The notes under the pieces: generated by a model
Databases searched by the model: none
The model's input: only the letters and a program-made list of their open reading frames with translations
What the model was told of the DNA's origin: nothing
Part shown: positions 10,401 through 19,523 of the stretch, piece by piece
Position numbering within the stretch: the stretch's first letter is position 1
Layout of the letters: every line of letters starts with the position of its first letter
Position numbers and translations under genes: made by a program
Source of the DNA: Promethearchaeota archaeon
GTDB taxonomy: Archaea > Asgardarchaeota > Lokiarchaeia > Sigyniarchaeales > SOKP01
DNA: 64,000 bases
Assembly: GCA_029838195.1 (NCBI GenBank)
Contig: JALGVJ010000024.1
Location: forward strand, 1-64,000
Direction of reading: 5' to 3'

Positions 10401-10604
10401 ATGACGAATGAAGAAAGGGAAGAAATAATAAATTACTTGCTGGAAGCAACAGCGTTGGACAAAGAGATATTATTTAAAAAAATTGAGGAGAAGAGGGAAC
10501 AATATAAAGAGTTTGTATCTGAGAAAGGAATATTATTTTTATTGGCTCGCGACTTAGGAATCACATTGCCTCCAAATAGGAAAGGAAAAAAAAATCAAAA
10601 TTGA
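10401..10604 (+). CDS. Small protein resembling the helical N-terminal domain of archaeal RPA/SSB-like proteins, with no OB fold
   Basis: EEIINYLLEATALDKEILFKKIEEKREQYKEFVSEKGILFLLARDLGI then stop. Confidence 0.4.
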   Translation: MTNEEREEIINYLLEATALDKEILFKKIEEKREQYKEFVSEKGILFLLARDLGITLPPNRKGKKNQN

Positions 10605-10910
10605 GCTTTTAAAGGTTCAGTAAAAGAAGAGCAAAAACTATAATTTTTTTTAATTTTTATTTGGATTTTCCTATTATTTTATCTATAAAGAAATGAACTC
10701 GAGAGCCAAAATTGAAGGAGTAAATAAATTTTGGAGGGTTCTAGCAAGTTCATTTTAAAAGATAATCGGCTAAAAAATCATGACACGAATCGTTGAATTT
10801 TTTCTTTAATAGGTAGATCCAATGGCATTTCTTTAAAATAAAAAAAAAAGACACTTTTACCTTTATTTTCACTTCTCATTCGTGGATGAGTTATCAATTA
10901 TAACGGACGG

Positions 10911-12320
10911 TTATGATTGCCTTGTTTTTTTGAGATATTCCAAGTATTCTTTTTCTTTTTGCTCGTGAAGGCGGCTGATTTTTAATTTTTGTTCAATCCA
11001 TTCGGGACCATCCAGAGGGAAGAATTTCATCACGAGGGCTCCGAACAAGGCGAAGAGTGCGGGAATGATGGTGAAGCCGATCATGATGCCGAATAATGCG
11101 GAATCTGATTGCGTGATGGAGCCTTCTTTAAACCCAAAAGAGGAAATTATTGTTAAAAACATCCAATTGGCGATAGATATGGCAGGTTTGGTTAATAAGG
11201 CTTCTACTCCGGAATAGGTAGTTTCTCTGCGCTTTCCCGTGCGAGTTTCATCATAATCAATGGTGTCGGCAAATAGAATTTGACTTGTTAGCATGACAGC
11301 TGAAAGTCCAATGCCAATGAGGAAAAATCCGATTATCGCGGTAAAGAAGTTCCATCCGATGAAATAAAGCAAGATCAAACTCACCGCACTGAAGACGAGA
11401 CCAAAAATGCTTATTTTTTTTGGTCCTTTTTTAGCAACTAACTTGCTAAAAATATAAGTGAAGATGAATATCGTGATGAAGATGAGTAAAAGAGGGAGAA
11501 CAGTCAGAAATCCGCTTAATCGAAGCACGTACTCCACGTAGTAGAAGATAGCAGAAGTTAAAATCGTAGAAGTAATTAATAGTACAAACACGCTAACTTC
11601 AAGAATTAAAAAGGGTTTGTTTTTTAAGGTTTCTTTAATTGCTTCAAAAAATCCGAGTGCCTCTTCCATTTGAGTGAATTCATTTTCCTTTAAGAAGAAA
11701 CTGGAAACAAATAATACAAGTGAACAGCTCACGCCAATTACGATCATGGCAATATAAAAGTTAGGATTTACTTCCGTGGAGTTATCTCCCGTGAGAAAAA
11801 GGATGGGAAAGATGAATTGCACGATATAACCGATAGCTCCTATAAACGTGGAATACACCATCAAGCTTGCTCTTTCTCGTGCAGTTAAAGCCATTTCTGC
11901 TGGTAAGGAATAGGTAATTAAGCCAATAATGGTAAAGATCGTGTCAAATAGAAAGAGCATGAGGAGAAAATAAGCGAATAGAGCGGTTTCATTAGAAATG
12001 TCAACCAACGGAAACCAACAAAGAATGAATAAAAACCCATAAACCGGGGCCCCAAAGCGGATATACGGAACCCTGCGGCCCATTTGGGTTTTAGTTTTAT
12101 CCTCAAGGATTCCAAAGAGGGGATCGTTGATTGCGTTCCATACGGCGAAAATTAGCCAAGCAATTCCGATCAACTCCGCCGATAACCCCAATTTTACATT
12201 ATAAAAAAAAGTGATGGCAGATAATCCTATTCCCGATAAGATATTACTTGCAGTATTTGCACTTCCATATGCAATTTTAGTTCTTCGTGGTAAGAATTCC
12301 ACAATTTCCTCTTTTTTCAT
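10911..12320 (-). CDS. MFS / GPH-type sugar:cation symporter (MelB-like)
   Basis: 469 aa, 12 TM-like; AWNAINDPLFGILEDKTKTQMGRRVPYIRFG. Confidence 0.85.
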   Translation of the reverse strand: MKKEEIVEFLPRRTKIAYGSANTASNILSGIGLSAITFFYNVKLGLSAELIGIAWLIFAVWNAINDPLFGILEDKTKTQMGRRVPYIRFGAPVYGFLFILCWFPLVDISNETALFAYFLLMLFLFDTIFTIIGLITYSLPAEMALTARERASLMVYSTFIGAIGYIVQFIFPILFLTGDNSTEVNPNFYIAMIVIGVSCSLVLFVSSFFLKENEFTQMEEALGFFEAIKETLKNKPFLILEVSVFVLLITSTILTSAIFYYVEYVLRLSGFLTVLPLLLIFITIFIFTYIFSKLVAKKGPKKISIFGLVFSAVSLILLYFIGWNFFTAIIGFFLIGIGLSAVMLTSQILFADTIDYDETRTGKRRETTYSGVEALLTKPAISIANWMFLTIISSFGFKEGSITQSDSALFGIMIGFTIIPALFALFGALVMKFFPLDGPEWIEQKLKISRLHEQKEKEYLEYLKKTRQS

Positions 12321-12540
12321 TAGTGTTATCCCTCTAAATTAATTTAATCAAGGTTCTCATAATTCTTAAATAACTTTTTATAACAATTAAATATTTCAAA
12401 TTTTATTTTTCTTCATTAAAATGAATTCTGGCGGGGAAGCGACATGATCGACCCTAAAAATGAGGTGGTTTATTACTCATCAATGAATTTAGATTTTAAT
12501 GGGATAAGTTCCATATTTTTTAGTGGTTTGGATCATGGCT

Positions 12541-13536
12541 TTAACGTTTTCTAATTTTGGCTTGTTTGGTGGCATTAATCGTGTCTTCTATCGTTCCAAA
12601 GGTCAAGATATCACTGGCAGCAATATTTCCAATTAAAGTAATTTTATCCCCGAAATGTTTTTTAAGCGGTTTTAATTTAATGCCAGCTTCGGGTTCTAAG
12701 GGTTCTATAGCGTCTACTCTTGCATCTACGAGAAAAGGAAGCGTTTCTCTAACATCTCCATCGGAATGGACGAGGAAATGAGCATCATGGGCATGAGCAT
12801 TTTTAGCTAATTCTTTATACACGGGTTTAACTATTTCATTCCAATGTTTTGGATTGTAGATTAATTTATTTTTAAAAGCCCAATCATCGCAAATAAAGAC
12901 CATATCGATCCCGTGTTCGAAGAGACAATTATGAAATTCCCTCGTAATTTTACCTAATATTCTCGCAAGTTCTTTGACTAAATTTAAATGTTTTCGTACC
13001 ATATAAGCAAACCGATTCATTCCTATCATTGCCCAAATGGGATAAGCTATTCCTCCTCCAGTAGGTATGGTTAATAACCCTTTTGAAATATATTGTTCCC
13101 AAATCTTTTTAAAACGCTTGAATTTTGAATCATTAGCGGGCGTCCATGTTTTAATGTAAGAGATCCATTCTTTTAGTAATTCTGGCGTTTTTACTACTCC
13201 ATCATGATACCAAAAACCATTTATATTATAAGTACCCCACTCATCCACGAATTTTTCATCTATTCCATATTTTTCCTTTATTTCGTTTGGAATATTGGGT
13301 TTTTCCTTACCCTTCATTTCGATTAACGAATTATGATACCAGATGGCATCAAAACCCACGTGAATTGCCGCTTCAAGCATTTGTTTTTTGACAGAAAATG
13401 TTTTCGGCCGTGAAGAGGAAGGGATGGACTCAATTACCTTTTTAGTAAAATCATGGACAAATACTTGGGCAAGAGTAGGAACGCGATCTGGCTCTTCATG
13501 ATGTAATGTTTTCTTCATGCGTTCATGAACGTTCAT
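12541..13536 (-). CDS. Uroporphyrinogen-decarboxylase-like / MtaA-type methyltransferase family, C-terminus disrupted
   Basis: MNVHERMKKTLHHEEPDRVP…HSDGDVRETLPFLVDARVDAIEPLEPEAGIKLKPLKKHFGDKITLIGNI. Confidence 0.8.
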   Translation of the reverse strand: MNVHERMKKTLHHEEPDRVPTLAQVFVHDFTKKVIESIPSSSRPKTFSVKKQMLEAAIHVGFDAIWYHNSLIEMKGKEKPNIPNEIKEKYGIDEKFVDEWGTYNINGFWYHDGVVKTPELLKEWISYIKTWTPANDSKFKRFKKIWEQYISKGLLTIPTGGGIAYPIWAMIGMNRFAYMVRKHLNLVKELARILGKITREFHNCLFEHGIDMVFICDDWAFKNKLIYNPKHWNEIVKPVYKELAKNAHAHDAHFLVHSDGDVRETLPFLVDARVDAIEPLEPEAGIKLKPLKKHFGDKITLIGNIAASDILTFGTIEDTINATKQAKIRKR

Positions 13537-13749
13537 GAGAAGAAAATTATTTTTTCAAGGATTAATTTATTTTTAATTAATTTTTTAAAACCATGGCGGT
13601 ATTAAATGGTTTCTAAAAAAAGTGAATTATTTTAAAATCTTTTAGTTTGACATTAAATTAAAAAAGGCAAAAAACTGTAATGATTAAGGCATATTTTCAA
13701 GTAGTATTTATTATATTCATTCATGATGTGATGGTGATGATACCATCTC

Positions 13750-14313
13750 TTAAATGGTCCTAATAATGTAGTCTAAGAACTGAGAAATCGCATGGTCTAA
13801 ATCTTTAGAATTGTCAACGATGAAATCCGCTTCGGGATATTTCTGATATTTTTTAGCCCGTTCAATTCTTTTTTTTAGACTTTTTCCTTTTTCTCTTCCC
13901 CTTTCCATGATTCTTTTAATGGTTAGTTCAATTGGAACTTCAATGAATATGACTTTCACGTTTTTATAAAGTTTTCTTGCTTCTGGAATTATCATCCTGC
14001 TAACATTGACAATGACCGAGTGTCCTTTTTTCAGCCAATCATCTATTTCTGCGGGCACTCCATAATCCAAATCGTATACATGCCATTTAAGCGCGAATTT
14101 TGCTTGTTTATCCATTTCTTGGAATTGTTCAGGTGTAATCGAATAATTGTCCTCGAATTCAGAAGGGTTTCTCGTAATGAATCGTTTTGCCACGTGAATG
14201 GGTGTTAGATGGGGAGGATATTTTTTAATAGCTCCTGAAATGATGCTGTCCTTGCCGCTTCCAGAATTTCCTACAACTAAAAAAAGAATACCCGGAAAAT
14301 CTTTAAATTTAAT
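13750..14313 (-). CDS. phnN: PhnN-like ribose 1,5-bisphosphokinase (P-loop lies upstream of the ORF-track start)
   Basis: Open frame upstream of 14193 encodes ILFLVVGNSGSGKDSII (GKD P-loop) continuing into FITRNPSEFEDN…LKWHVYDLDYGVPAEIDDWLKKGHSVIVNVSR, typical of PhnN; start codon not canonical in this frame. Confidence 0.75.
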   Translation of the reverse strand: MKFKDFPGILFLVVGNSGSGKDSIISGAIKKYPPHLTPIHVAKRFITRNPSEFEDNYSITPEQFQEMDKQAKFALKWHVYDLDYGVPAEIDDWLKKGHSVIVNVSRMIIPEARKLYKNVKVIFIEVPIELTIKRIMERGREKGKSLKKRIERAKKYQKYPEADFIVDNSKDLDHAISQFLDYIIRTI

Positions 14314-14539
14314 TCACCGTTTTTACCAAGTACATGTTATATAATTTACTCAAAATTAAATTAATAATTATTCTTTTTTACTTTTAAATAGAGAATGAGC
14401 AATGAATTTTCAGAGAAAAGAATTTTTTTTTTCAAATTAAGAGTAAAAAAATAAAAACCCGAATTGATTTTAACATAATGATTCATTACTAATATCATCT
14501 TCAAATATATAACGAAACGATAAAAATTTTTTTTTAATA

Positions 14540-14941
14540 ATGGAACAACCGGAAGAAACAGATGTTCCCGAATCGTATCAGAAATATCTCGATGGAATTT
14601 ATTTAATCTCACGAAAAAATAAAGGAGGATGGGTTTCTAATAAGGAGATTGCAAATTACTTAAAAGTAGAACCCGCTAGTGTTTCCGGAATGTTAGAAAA
14701 ATTAAAAAAGCAAGGTTTTATTAATTGGGAGCCAAGAAAATCCATTCGGCTTACTAAGAAAGGTAAACAAGTGGCACGGCAATTGAGTGAAGTTCATAAA
14801 TTACTATCCATTTTCTTTAAAAATGTCTTAAAAGTTCAAGATGAAAAATTAATAGAAAAACTTTCTTGCGATATAGAACATCATATTACTGCTGATGTTG
14901 CCATTTCGTTGCGCGATTTTTTAGATAATTATTTACAATAG
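14540..14941 (+). CDS. DtxR/MntR-family metal-dependent transcriptional regulator
   Basis: VSNKEIANYLKVEPASVSGMLEKLKKQGFI wHTH followed by dimerization-like helices with EHH. Confidence 0.8.
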   Translation: MEQPEETDVPESYQKYLDGIYLISRKNKGGWVSNKEIANYLKVEPASVSGMLEKLKKQGFINWEPRKSIRLTKKGKQVARQLSEVHKLLSIFFKNVLKVQDEKLIEKLSCDIEHHITADVAISLRDFLDNYLQ

Positions 14942-14999
14942 ATTTAATTAAAATATTGAATTTTAATCAATAATTAAAAATTCACGAGGTAACTCCAAA

Positions 15000-15761
15000 A
15001 TGTCTACCATGATAGAAGAAAAAATAAAATATATTAAAGGGCGGTTTCAAGATTTTTCTAATTACATTGAGCTTCCTTCATTCCGTTCTTTCTTGCTTTT
15101 TACTCTTACGAGTAAGGTACCTTCGAACATTTTAGCACAATTGGGGATGGGAGGAAATAGAGAATTAATTATTTTGCCTTACGATCCCTTATTAAAAATC
15201 TATTACCAAAAAATTAACTTGTTTTCCATTGGAACTTTAATTATTTATGTTCAATCCGACCCCATCTCAGAGGAATTTGTTCTAAAGAGAGACAATCCCA
15301 TAATTAAAGAATATTTAAATCCTAATGAAGAAGCTCTTGCTTTTCACGGAAAAGAGAAATTCCTCCTCCCAAAAATTAGTGATGGAAGGCTTCATGACTT
15401 TTTAGATAAGGAGGAAAAAATCGCTTTGAATGTTGATGATTTATTCCATTCTGCAGAATCTTTTATTGCCACCTCGGAACCAAATATTTTATTTGTTTTA
15501 GATGGAAGGGAGGAAAATGAACCGGATATTTTATTCTCCTTTAACATGATGCCCCAGATGCCCATGAAACTCGATCAAAAAATATTGATGATCGACGTTT
15601 ACATCGATAATGAGCATAAAACCAGAGGCATGACTTATCTTAAGAGAGAAGAGGATTTTACTCTCACGTATCTCAAAGGGATAAAAGAAGTAAGCCATGC
15701 GGATTTATACAAATCATCATTTTCCTTGATCCTCCATATAAAATCGTTTACAAAACCTTGA
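15000..15761 (+). CDS. Hypothetical protein, 253 aa
   Basis: ORF only. Confidence 0.55.
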   Translation: MSTMIEEKIKYIKGRFQDFSNYIELPSFRSFLLFTLTSKVPSNILAQLGMGGNRELIILPYDPLLKIYYQKINLFSIGTLIIYVQSDPISEEFVLKRDNPIIKEYLNPNEEALAFHGKEKFLLPKISDGRLHDFLDKEEKIALNVDDLFHSAESFIATSEPNILFVLDGREENEPDILFSFNMMPQMPMKLDQKILMIDVYIDNEHKTRGMTYLKREEDFTLTYLKGIKEVSHADLYKSSFSLILHIKSFTKP

Positions 15762-15976
15762 CTTTTAAAACATGGTTTAATTAACTCCTTTCTCTCTCTT
15801 TTTGTATTTCCCTTTTTACATCCACGAATAAAAGGGAATGCCTAAAGATTAAAAGGAACCTCCTTTTAAATCGTTAAGAGATTAATAAAATTAAAGGATT
15901 AATATTAGGGATTTAAAAGCAATCCGACAAATTTTGTTTATTATAGAAGAATACACGTGATTTTAAATTAAATGAA

Positions 15977-16189
15977 TTGATAATAATGAAAATCATAACG
16001 ATTAATTTACCCGAAAAATACTTAGATGCTATTCAAATATTAAACGATTTGGGGTTGTATACCTCTCGTTCTGAAGCCATTCGTTCAGCACTAGAGAATT
16101 TCCTGGCTAAAGAGATAAAAATGGATTCAGATTTACATGTAGAGCAATTTCGATCCTTAATGACAAATAAAATAAAAAAAAAAAATTAG
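15977..16189 (+). CDS. Ribbon-helix-helix (CopG/NikR-N-like) protein
   Basis: MKIITINLPEKYLDAIQILNDLGLYTSRSEAIRSALENFL. Confidence 0.75.
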   Translation: MIIMKIITINLPEKYLDAIQILNDLGLYTSRSEAIRSALENFLAKEIKMDSDLHVEQFRSLMTNKIKKKN

Positions 16190-16269
16190 ATTCTATTTTT
16201 TTTAAAATTTTCTTTTTTTTCTTTCTTGATTTACTCATGCTCGAATAAAATCTAATATCATTAGATAAA

Positions 16270-16460
16270 AAAACTGCATTAAGTCAAAGTTTTGGTTGAA
16301 AGAACCGTGCTATTTCATTAATTAAATCCTCTGCTTGCTCAGAACCACCAATATTCTCGACAAAACCATGATCCGTATTTTTGTGTTATAAAGAAATAGC
16401 TTTATTTCCTCCTCCTTCCAATCACTTAGCATGATTCTACCACGCCAATGTGGAACATCT
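16270..16460 (-). pseudogene. Remnant of an alpha/beta-hydrolase-like C-terminus
   Basis: Minus-strand reading gives TDHGFVENIGGSEQAEDLINEIARFFQPKL* with frame breaks upstream. Confidence 0.3.
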
Positions 16461-16645
16461 TATTCTCGCAGTCAGTGTTAATTTAATATTACATTTTGAA
16501 AAAAAAAAGTAGGATTAATTAATTAACCAATCCTTATACAATTTAATATTACCCACAATACTATGTTCCGCTATAGTAGATTAAATATCTAATAATGGTT
16601 TTAAATATATTAATCTAAACAACAAGCTTTTATATAGAAAGAACC

Positions 16646-17344
16646 ATGAAAATTAAAACAGATCTTTGCGTTGGTTGTGGAAATTGCGTCATCATATGTC
16701 CAACTCAAGCGATAAGCCTTATTGACAAGAAAGCCCACATTAATGACGAGCTTTGTGTAGAATGCGCCGTTTGTCAACGAAATAGCTTATGTCCGGTAAA
16801 TGCCATAAAACCAACTAGGTTAAAATGGCCCAGAGTAATCAGAAGTCCCTTTAGTAATGTTATAGCACCCCATAAAGTCACGGGCATTCCCGGGAGGGGA
16901 ACGGAAGAAATGAAAACAAATGACCTCACAAACCGTTATGGCAAGGGGGAGGTGGGTGTTTCTATCGAAATCGGGCGTCCTGGAGTCGGAACGCACCTTT
17001 ATAACATTGAGTTATTCACTGAGCGATTATCGAAAATTGGCGTGAGTTATGAAAAAGAGAGTCCTGTAACTGCTCTACTAGAAGAAGATCAAATTCACAT
17101 CAAGGACGATATAAAAAACGAGAAAGTGTTATCTGCAATAATAGAGTTTAAGGTATCCCTGGAAAAACTACCTCATGTCCTTGATGTCATTAAAGAGGTC
17201 GATCCTATCATTGATACCGTCTTTTCGGTGGGGCTTGTTTCGAGGTTTGAAAATGAAGAGATTCCCATCAAGGAACTCGTCGAGAGGCACGGATTTCAAC
17301 TAAGGCCAAATGCAAAAATTAACATGGGGTTAGGTATATTATGA
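16646..17344 (+). CDS. 2x[4Fe-4S] ferredoxin domain fused to an uncharacterised C-terminal domain
   Basis: CVGCGNCVIICP…CVECAVCQRNSLCP. Confidence 0.75.
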   Translation: MKIKTDLCVGCGNCVIICPTQAISLIDKKAHINDELCVECAVCQRNSLCPVNAIKPTRLKWPRVIRSPFSNVIAPHKVTGIPGRGTEEMKTNDLTNRYGKGEVGVSIEIGRPGVGTHLYNIELFTERLSKIGVSYEKESPVTALLEEDQIHIKDDIKNEKVLSAIIEFKVSLEKLPHVLDVIKEVDPIIDTVFSVGLVSRFENEEIPIKELVERHGFQLRPNAKINMGLGIL

Positions 17345-17363
17345 ATGAGGTGGAAAAAAAAAC

Positions 17364-17954
17364 ATGACCCATACTTTACATAGAAGAGGAACCGTGGAAA
17401 ATTTAAAAAGAGATTATGTCATTCTTGCTATGTTGGCGAGAGGAATCAATGACCGTGATCCCGAGGCAAAACAAAATTTATATGAAATTGGAAAGATTTT
17501 CAAGCAACATGGACCTGAAAATATCATCACGGAAAATGTGTGGAAAATCTCTACGGTAATTACTGCTTCTTTTAAGGATATAGAAACCGTGAAAAGGATT
17601 TTGAAAATTCTAAAGGAGAAAAAATTCGGGATTTCCATCGTGGTCTCCGGTTTAATTTCTGAAATAAAACGAGTTGCTTCGGAGCTAGGACTTTCCCCGC
17701 ATACGGGACATTTCTCTTTAGGAGTCTTTGGTAAAAAAGATTTATTACCCGAGGAAAAGGTTTTAGAGATAACTACCATGTGCGGACATCATTGTGTATC
17801 ACCCCAATCCGTAAAATATCATGCTAATTTAATAAAAAATAACAAGATTTCTCTCGAAAAAGCAGTTGAAAAATTGGCAAAACCGTGTGTCTGCGGAATA
17901 ACGAATAAAAGCAGGATACGAGAAATCTTGGAGCGAATCCTTCAAGAAAATTAA
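17364..17954 (+). CDS. Uncharacterised Cys-containing protein partnered with the upstream ferredoxin protein
   Basis: TTMCGHHCVSP…KPCVCGITNKSR; 19-nt gap to previous ORF. Confidence 0.6.
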   Translation: MTHTLHRRGTVENLKRDYVILAMLARGINDRDPEAKQNLYEIGKIFKQHGPENIITENVWKISTVITASFKDIETVKRILKILKEKKFGISIVVSGLISEIKRVASELGLSPHTGHFSLGVFGKKDLLPEEKVLEITTMCGHHCVSPQSVKYHANLIKNNKISLEKAVEKLAKPCVCGITNKSRIREILERILQEN

Positions 17955-17978
17955 AATTAAAAGGAGGTCAGATTTACC

Positions 17979-19019
17979 ATTAAGGTCGCAAAATATTACA
18001 GCAATAAAGATATCAGAATAGATGAAATTGAAAAGCCTAAAATAAGGTCCGATGAATTTCTCGTGAAAGTTAAGGCCTCTGGAATCTGTGGCTCGGATAT
18101 TTTAGAATATTATCGCTTTGCAAAAATGAAAAAATTGAACGTGGATCATCTCATCCTCGGCCATGAGATCGCCGGAGATGTAGTCGAAGTTGGACAGGAA
18201 ATTAAAAACGTGAAAATCGGAGATAGAGTATTCGTATCTCATCACGTTCCTTGCGATGAATGTCATTATTGCCATTTAGGGCATCACACCGCTTGTCACT
18301 TGCTCCATTCGACCAATTTTGATCCGGGAGGTTTTGCGGAATTCGTGAGAGTGCCTCACGTAAACATCGAGAAGAAGGGCGTTTACGTTTTGGATGATAC
18401 TGTACGTTATGAGCAAGCAGTATTTATTGAACCCTTAGGATGCGTCTGTCGTGCTCAAAGCCTTGCTAAAATTACTAAAGGACAAACACTTCTAATTTTA
18501 GGGAGCGGAGTTTCGGGATTGCTGCACTTGAAATTAGCCAAGGCCAAAGGCTTGGAGACAATCATCACGACGGATATTAGTGAATATCGATTAAAACAAG
18601 CAAGAAGATTAGGAGCAACTCTTGCACTTAAGGCAACTGAAGACATCAAGATGAAGATTAAGAAAATAAATGATGATCGGATGCCGGATTGCATTATTGT
18701 ATGCACCGGCGCACTTCCCGCTGCAAAGCAGGCATTAGATTGTGCCGGTCCTGGCTCCACTATTATATTTTTTGCAGTTCCCCCACCCGGCGTCAATCTC
18801 GAAATCCCTATAAATGATTATTGGCGTAATGAGATTACAATCATGACCTCATACGGTGCAGCTCCCGCTAATTTAGACGAATCATATGAATGGATCAAAT
18901 CAAAAAGAATTGAAGTGGAAGATCTTATTTCCCATCGATTTCCTCTTGAAAGAGCTCAAGAAGCTTTTAAAGTGGTGTGTGAAGCAGATCGATCCATGAA
19001 AGTGATTTTAGAACCTTAA
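17979..19019 (+). CDS. Zn-dependent MDR alcohol/threonine-type dehydrogenase, apparently starting at ATT
   Basis: In-frame IKVAKYYSNKDIRIDEIEKPKIRSDEFLVKVKASGICGSD; GHEIAGDVVEVG; CDECHYCHLGHHTAC; the ORF track begins internally at GTG 18063. Confidence 0.85.
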   Translation: MKVAKYYSNKDIRIDEIEKPKIRSDEFLVKVKASGICGSDILEYYRFAKMKKLNVDHLILGHEIAGDVVEVGQEIKNVKIGDRVFVSHHVPCDECHYCHLGHHTACHLLHSTNFDPGGFAEFVRVPHVNIEKKGVYVLDDTVRYEQAVFIEPLGCVCRAQSLAKITKGQTLLILGSGVSGLLHLKLAKAKGLETIITTDISEYRLKQARRLGATLALKATEDIKMKIKKINDDRMPDCIIVCTGALPAAKQALDCAGPGSTIIFFAVPPPGVNLEIPINDYWRNEITIMTSYGAAPANLDESYEWIKSKRIEVEDLISHRFPLERAQEAFKVVCEADRSMKVILEP

Positions 19020-19054
19020 AGTTAAAGAACGGTAAAAATCTTATACCGCTAAAA

Positions 19055-19097
19055 CAAAATCAAGGTTATAGTAATCAAAATCAAGGTTATAGTAATC
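19055..19097 (+). repeat. Two tandem copies of a 21-bp unit (AAAATCAAGGTTATAGTAATC)
   Basis: Exact repetition read in sequence. Confidence 0.85.
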
Positions 19098-19523
19098 ATT
19101 TAAGGATCATTAAAATTAAAAAAATGATTTGATACCTTTTTTTTCAATTAAATAAAACCCAATCATCCATTCAATAAATTTAATTCATGAAAATATCATC
19201 ATGAGGATCATTTCTCATTAAGATTATTAATCCAATGCTTTTTGCATTTTTCTTATTAATTAATTTTCCATTTGAATAAGAACGAGTTAATAGAAAGATT
19301 GTTTTAAGTTTTTCTTCTTATAAACGGGAATTTAACTACTTATCGTGAAAATATTTAACATGCGTAGTGAAAAAGCTAAATATTTTATTATATATGGAGA
19401 CTAGAACAATTAAATACCTCTTCATCCTAAGATTTTTAATTTTTTTTTAAAAGTATGAAAAATTAGTATAAGTTTAAGAGTTTGGTTTAAGCATGGATTT
19501 TTAGTATATTAACGGCGGAATCG

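Noticed and set aside
12489-12575. URO-D gene break as another BHB intron
   Set aside because: Family sequence is missing rather than interrupted; there is no extra structured segment to excise.
14194-14335. PhnN frame break as a BHB intron
   Set aside because: Tried registers giving length 3n+1. The best options gave only 3-4 weak pairs and no proper central helix; a 1-nt change or alternative start is simpler.
19055-19097. Tandem repeat as a mini-CRISPR
   Set aside because: Two contiguous 21-bp copies with no spacers and no cas genes.
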